From assembly GCA_031365725.1 (NCBI GenBank), contig JANLYQ010000119.1, positions 1-25,463 of the forward strand: 25,463 bases of DNA, given 5' to 3'. Source of the DNA: JANLYQ01 sp031365725 (GTDB lineage: Bacteria > Actinomycetota > Actinomycetes > JACCUZ01). Below the pieces are notes generated by a model. It made no database searches and was not told the origin of the DNA. It saw only the letters and a program-made list of their open reading frames with translations. The position numbers and the translations under genes were made by a program. Positions 23,026-25,463 of this stretch are shown piece after piece (the stretch's first letter is position 1; every line of letters starts with the position of its first letter).

Positions 23026-23247
23026 ATGGCTGAAGGCCATTTTCTTCAGATGCCTGATGAAGGGCGCATCTTGGACATGGGGCCACTACGGATGCGCGTG
23101 AGAGCGGACGCCTGACAGACGTCGTACGGCTTCACGTTGCTGGAGGCCGACGGGCCCCCCGGGTTCGGACCGCCGCTGCACGTTCACGACGATGCGGCCG
23201 AGGCCTTCCACGTTCTGGAGGGCGAGTACGTCATCTTCATCGCGACC
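23026..23247 (+). pseudogene. Cupin-domain protein, interrupted and truncated
   Basis: The ATG at 23026, with GAGGA before it, opens a frame reading MAEGHFLQMPDEGRILDMGP. It stops at an in-frame TGA (23113-23115) and continues in the same frame with YGFTLLEADGPPGFGPPLHV and HDDAAEAFHVLEGEYVIFIA. The HVHDDAAEAFHVLEGE segment is the metal-binding first cupin motif. The second cupin motif (PxGxxHxxxN) is missing because the gene ends abruptly near 23247 at a junction with an unrelated UvrA fragment. An internal stop plus truncation make it non-functional. Confidence 0.7.
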
Positions 23248-23434
23248 GAGGAACGTCGTCGTCATCGAGCACGACCTCGACGTCGCCGCCCACGCCGACT
23301 GGTTCATCGACATGGGCCCGGGCGCCGGGCACGACGGCGGCACCGTCGTCTTCACCGGCACCCCGGCGGAGCTTGCGGCCCACCCGACGAGCCATAGCGG
23401 CCGGCACCTCGCCAGCAACCTCGGTCCCGACTGA
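23248..23434 (+). pseudogene. C-terminal fragment of a UvrA-like protein
   Basis: The frame encodes VVVIEHDLDVAAHADWFIDM then GPGAGHDGGTVVFTGTPAEL and ends at 23432-23434. This is the very C-terminus of UvrA/excinuclease ABC ATPases: the H-loop histidine in IEHDLD and the GPGAGHDGG motif. A full UvrA has about 800-950 residues; only about 62 remain. The fragment starts directly at the end of the cupin remnant and in a different frame, so no fusion protein is made. It may derive from a UvrA-like drug-resistance paralogue rather than the housekeeping gene. Confidence 0.78.
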
Positions 23435-23444
23435 GCTCGGCAGG

Positions 23445-23905
23445 TCAGGCGATGCCGTCTTTCGCGACCACCCCTGTGCCCTTGCGCAGCAGCACGCCGG
23501 CCAGCACGCCGGCCGCGGCAAGGACGACCGCGCCGACCCGGAGCGCCAGCACATAGCCGTGCGTGATGGCCACTCCCGGGTTGGTCCCGCTCTGCACGGC
23601 GTCGCCGGCCGAGCGCAGAGCAAGGGTCACCAGGACCGCGAGCCCGATGGCCCCGCCGATCTGCTGCAGCGCCTGCTGGATGCCCGAGGCCAGGCCGGCG
23701 TCGTCCTCGGTGACGTTGTGGACGGCCGCGTTGCCCAGCGTCGGCAGGGTCAGACCGGACCCGAGGGCGAACAGGACGGAGGCCGGAAGGAGCTGCGAGA
23801 CATGGGAGCCGTCGGCGCTGATGCGGGTGAACAGCACCGCCCCCACGATGGTCAGGGCGATCCCGGCGAGCAGCACCGGGCGGTAGCCGACCTTGGGGAT
23901 CAGGC
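23445..23905 (-). pseudogene. C-terminal fragment of an MFS multidrug exporter (DHA2 type)
   Basis: The frame has ATSLIPKVGYRPVLLAGIAL at the start, then LLPASVLFALGSGLTLPTLG and DDAGLASGIQQALQQIGGAI with two to three more helices, ending at 23445. This is the last quarter of a 14-helix EmrB/QacA-like transporter (about 450-500 residues when complete). The upstream sequence (23906-24110) remains open in this frame but has no transporter similarity; it includes a Gly-rich stretch of different origin. The ATG at 23874-23876 lies inside a helix and cannot be a true start. The gene is convergent with the UvrA fragment, 10 nt away. Confidence 0.75.
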
Positions 23906-24110
23906 TCGTCGCGAATGACGCAGGTTCGTTAGGTCGATCACCCGGCTCGGGTTGTGGGGGTCGGCCGTCCCTGTGTCCCCGCCCGAGCCGCCACCTCCGC
24001 CCGCCGCCTCACCCTGCACCGACCCCCCACGGGCCCTGGCAAAGTCGCGTGTCCACCAGTTGTCGCCGGGACCCCATCTCTTCTGCGCGAATTCGCGGAA
24101 GGCGATGTGC

Positions 24111-25463
24111 TTACGGGGTCGCCCAGGACATCTGGCGCTCGAAGTCCGTGGCCGGGACGGGTCGTCCGAAGAGGTAGCCCTGGGCATGGGCTCCGGTGTC
24201 GAGGATGCGTCCTAGCTGGGCTTCGGTTTCGACGCCTTCGACGATGCAGCCCAGTCCTAGGTCGAAGGCGAGGCGGGTGACGGTCTGCACGATGACGGCG
24301 TCGTGGTGGTTGTGGGTCATCCCTGCGACGAAGGACCGGTCGACTTTGAGGAAGGTGACGGGCAAGTCACGTAGGTAGCGCAGGGAGGCGTACCCGGTGC
24401 CGAAGTCGTCGATGCCGATCTGGACTCCGGATTCGCGGAGCTCGCCGAGCTTGCCGAGGGTGGAGCGCGCCGACTCCAGCAGCACGGACTCGGTCAGCTC
24501 CAGTGCCAGTGCGTGTGCGGGTAGTCCAGCGTCGGCTAGAGCGGCCTGGACGACGTCGCACAGGTCGGCTCGGGCGGCTTGTCGGGCCGACAGGTTCACG
24601 GCCAGGTGTAGGTCGGGGGCGTGTTCGCGCCAGGCGGCCAGCTGCTGGCAGGCCGACCGCAGGACGTGGGCGCCGAGCTCGACGATCAGGCCGGTGTCTT
24701 CGGCGACGGGGATGAACTCCGCGGGCATGGCCAGGGTGCCGTCGGGGAGCCGTAGCCGGGCCAGGGCCTCGACTCCTGTGACTCGCCGGGTGGGGAGCTC
24801 GACGATGGGCTGGTAGTGCACCTCGACGTTTGCGGTGCGAAGCGCGGTCCGTAGGTCGTTCTCGACCCGGACGCGGCTGGTGGAGCGGGCCCGTAGGTCT
24901 TCGTCGAACACCTCGTGGCGGTTTTTGCCTAAGGTTTTGGCTTGGTACATGGCCGTGTCGGCGTTGCGGACGAGCTCTTGCGCGCTGACGGTGGCCGAGC
25001 CGTAGGCGATCCCGACGCTGGCGGTGACCGTCAGGGGTTGACCGCGCCATGGCACGGGGCGGCTGATGGCCTGCTCGACGCGGACTGCGATGCGGGTGGC
25101 TTCGGCGGTGGTCGGTAGGTTCTCGCAGAGTACGACGAACTCGTCGCCGCCTAGGCGGGCCACGGTGTCGGTTGGGCGCATGACCTGGGACAGCCGGCGG
25201 GCGACCTCGACGAGCAGCTCGTCGCCTGCGGCGTGGCCGTGGGTGTCGTTGACGGCCTTGAACCCGTCCAGGTCGCAGAACAGCATGGCCATCAGCCCGT
25301 CGTTGGGACGGCGGGCCAGACGGGCCAGTGCCCGACCGGTCCGGTCCAGCAGCATGGCCCGGTTGGGTAGGTCGGTGAGGCTGTCGTGCAGGGCCGAGCG
25401 GGTCAGCCGCTGCTCGGCGGTCTTGCGCCCGGTGATGTCTTCGAGCTGCAGCAGCAGGCAGGT
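24111..25463 (-). CDS. GGDEF-EAL cyclic-di-GMP signalling protein (5' end outside window)
   Basis: The frame is open to the right edge, where residues LLQLEDITGRKTAEQRLTRS mark the end of a PAS-type sensor domain. A GGDEF domain follows (DSLTDLPNRAMLLDR, CDLDGFKAVNDTHGHAAGD, RLGGDEFVVL), then an EAL domain (GVEALARLRLPDG, FIPVAEDTGLI, AVNLSARQ, DDFGTGYASLRYL, LKVDRSFV, GVETEAQL). Both signature motifs are intact, so the protein could make or break cyclic di-GMP; which activity prevails is unknown. It ends at 24111 with QMSWATP. The start lies beyond the window. No gene is visible in the 23906-24110 stretch that follows it. Confidence 0.93.
   Translation of the reverse strand, partial: TCLLLQLEDITGRKTAEQRLTRSALHDSLTDLPNRAMLLDRTGRALARLARRPNDGLMAMLFCDLDGFKAVNDTHGHAAGDELLVEVARRLSQVMRPTDTVARLGGDEFVVLCENLPTTAEATRIAVRVEQAISRPVPWRGQPLTVTASVGIAYGSATVSAQELVRNADTAMYQAKTLGKNRHEVFDEDLRARSTSRVRVENDLRTALRTANVEVHYQPIVELPTRRVTGVEALARLRLPDGTLAMPAEFIPVAEDTGLIVELGAHVLRSACQQLAAWREHAPDLHLAVNLSARQAARADLCDVVQAALADAGLPAHALALELTESVLLESARSTLGKLGELRESGVQIGIDDFGTGYASLRYLRDLPVTFLKVDRSFVAGMTHNHHDAVIVQTVTRLAFDLGLGCIVEGVETEAQLGRILDTGAHAQGYLFGRPVPATDFERQMSWATP

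Noticed and set aside
23113..23115. TGA in the cupin frame as a selenocysteine codon, tempting because of the selenate-type transporter
   Set aside because: No SECIS-like hairpin directly follows, the position is not a known redox cysteine in cupins, and the gene is truncated anyway.
1..25463. CRISPR array, rRNA operon or prophage module
   Set aside because: No regularly spaced repeats, rRNA-like sequence or phage structural motifs were seen on either strand.

Overview
The window is GC-rich throughout, with codon third positions dominated by G/C, frequent GTG starts, Shine-Dalgarno-poor (probably leaderless) genes and gene families typical of actinobacteria. A soil or rock actinobacterium (Geodermatophilaceae, Frankiales or Pseudonocardiales type) is the best guess, but the sequence alone does not fix the genus. 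The striking property is the mixture of clean, densely packed operons with gene remnants: at least a dozen recognisable genes are truncated, frameshifted or fused by deletion.

Region 1 (1-3650) is an accessory edge. It holds a YCII/DGPF-domain protein, a truncated DUF1801-like gene, an APH-type phosphotransferase, a MazE/MazF-like toxin-antitoxin pair behind a leaderless-type promoter, a tRNA 3'-half that looks like an integration scar, and an IS3-family remnant whose orfA and orfB were joined by an internal deletion. Region 2 (3800-6650) is a forward operon of thiol and sulfur genes: a TlpA-like thioredoxin lipoprotein, CcdA, a tiny lipoprotein-like ORF, a decayed TusA-like ORF, a DoxX/DoxD membrane protein and a small membrane protein. 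Region 3 (6700-9012) has a truncated peroxiredoxin-like gene, an intact iodotyrosine-deiodinase-like nitroreductase, and two shattered pseudogenes on the other strand (ScyD/ScyE family and DUF3237).

Region 4 (9255-17109) is intact and is the most interesting part. It has a DUF2515-like protein and a nucleoside phosphorylase on the plus strand. On the minus strand are a rhodanese, a PhnE-PhnE fused permease, a PhnC-type ATPase, a PhnD-type binding lipoprotein and a TusA-radical SAM fusion protein. A class I methyltransferase is divergent from the radical SAM gene. The binding protein resembles, from memory, the PhnD subfamily annotated as putative selenate binding protein. With TusA, rhodanese and methyltransferase partners, the cluster may take up and process a selenium or sulfur oxyanion or a related small anion, in a pathway I do not recognise as described. 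The radical SAM and methyltransferase genes share a compact divergent intergenic region with two mirror-image leaderless-type -10 boxes, each exactly 7 nt from its start codon.

Region 5 (17367-21707) has a second IS3-type orfA remnant. It is followed by a clean minus-strand operon (cytochrome-b/molybdopterin oxidoreductase, small membrane protein, GT-C-like membrane protein) and then decayed methyltransferase and GT2 genes. Region 6 (21770-25463) has a two-component system collapsed by deletion, a cupin fragment butted against a UvrA C-terminal fragment, the C-terminal quarter of an MFS exporter, and a GGDEF-EAL protein running off the right edge.
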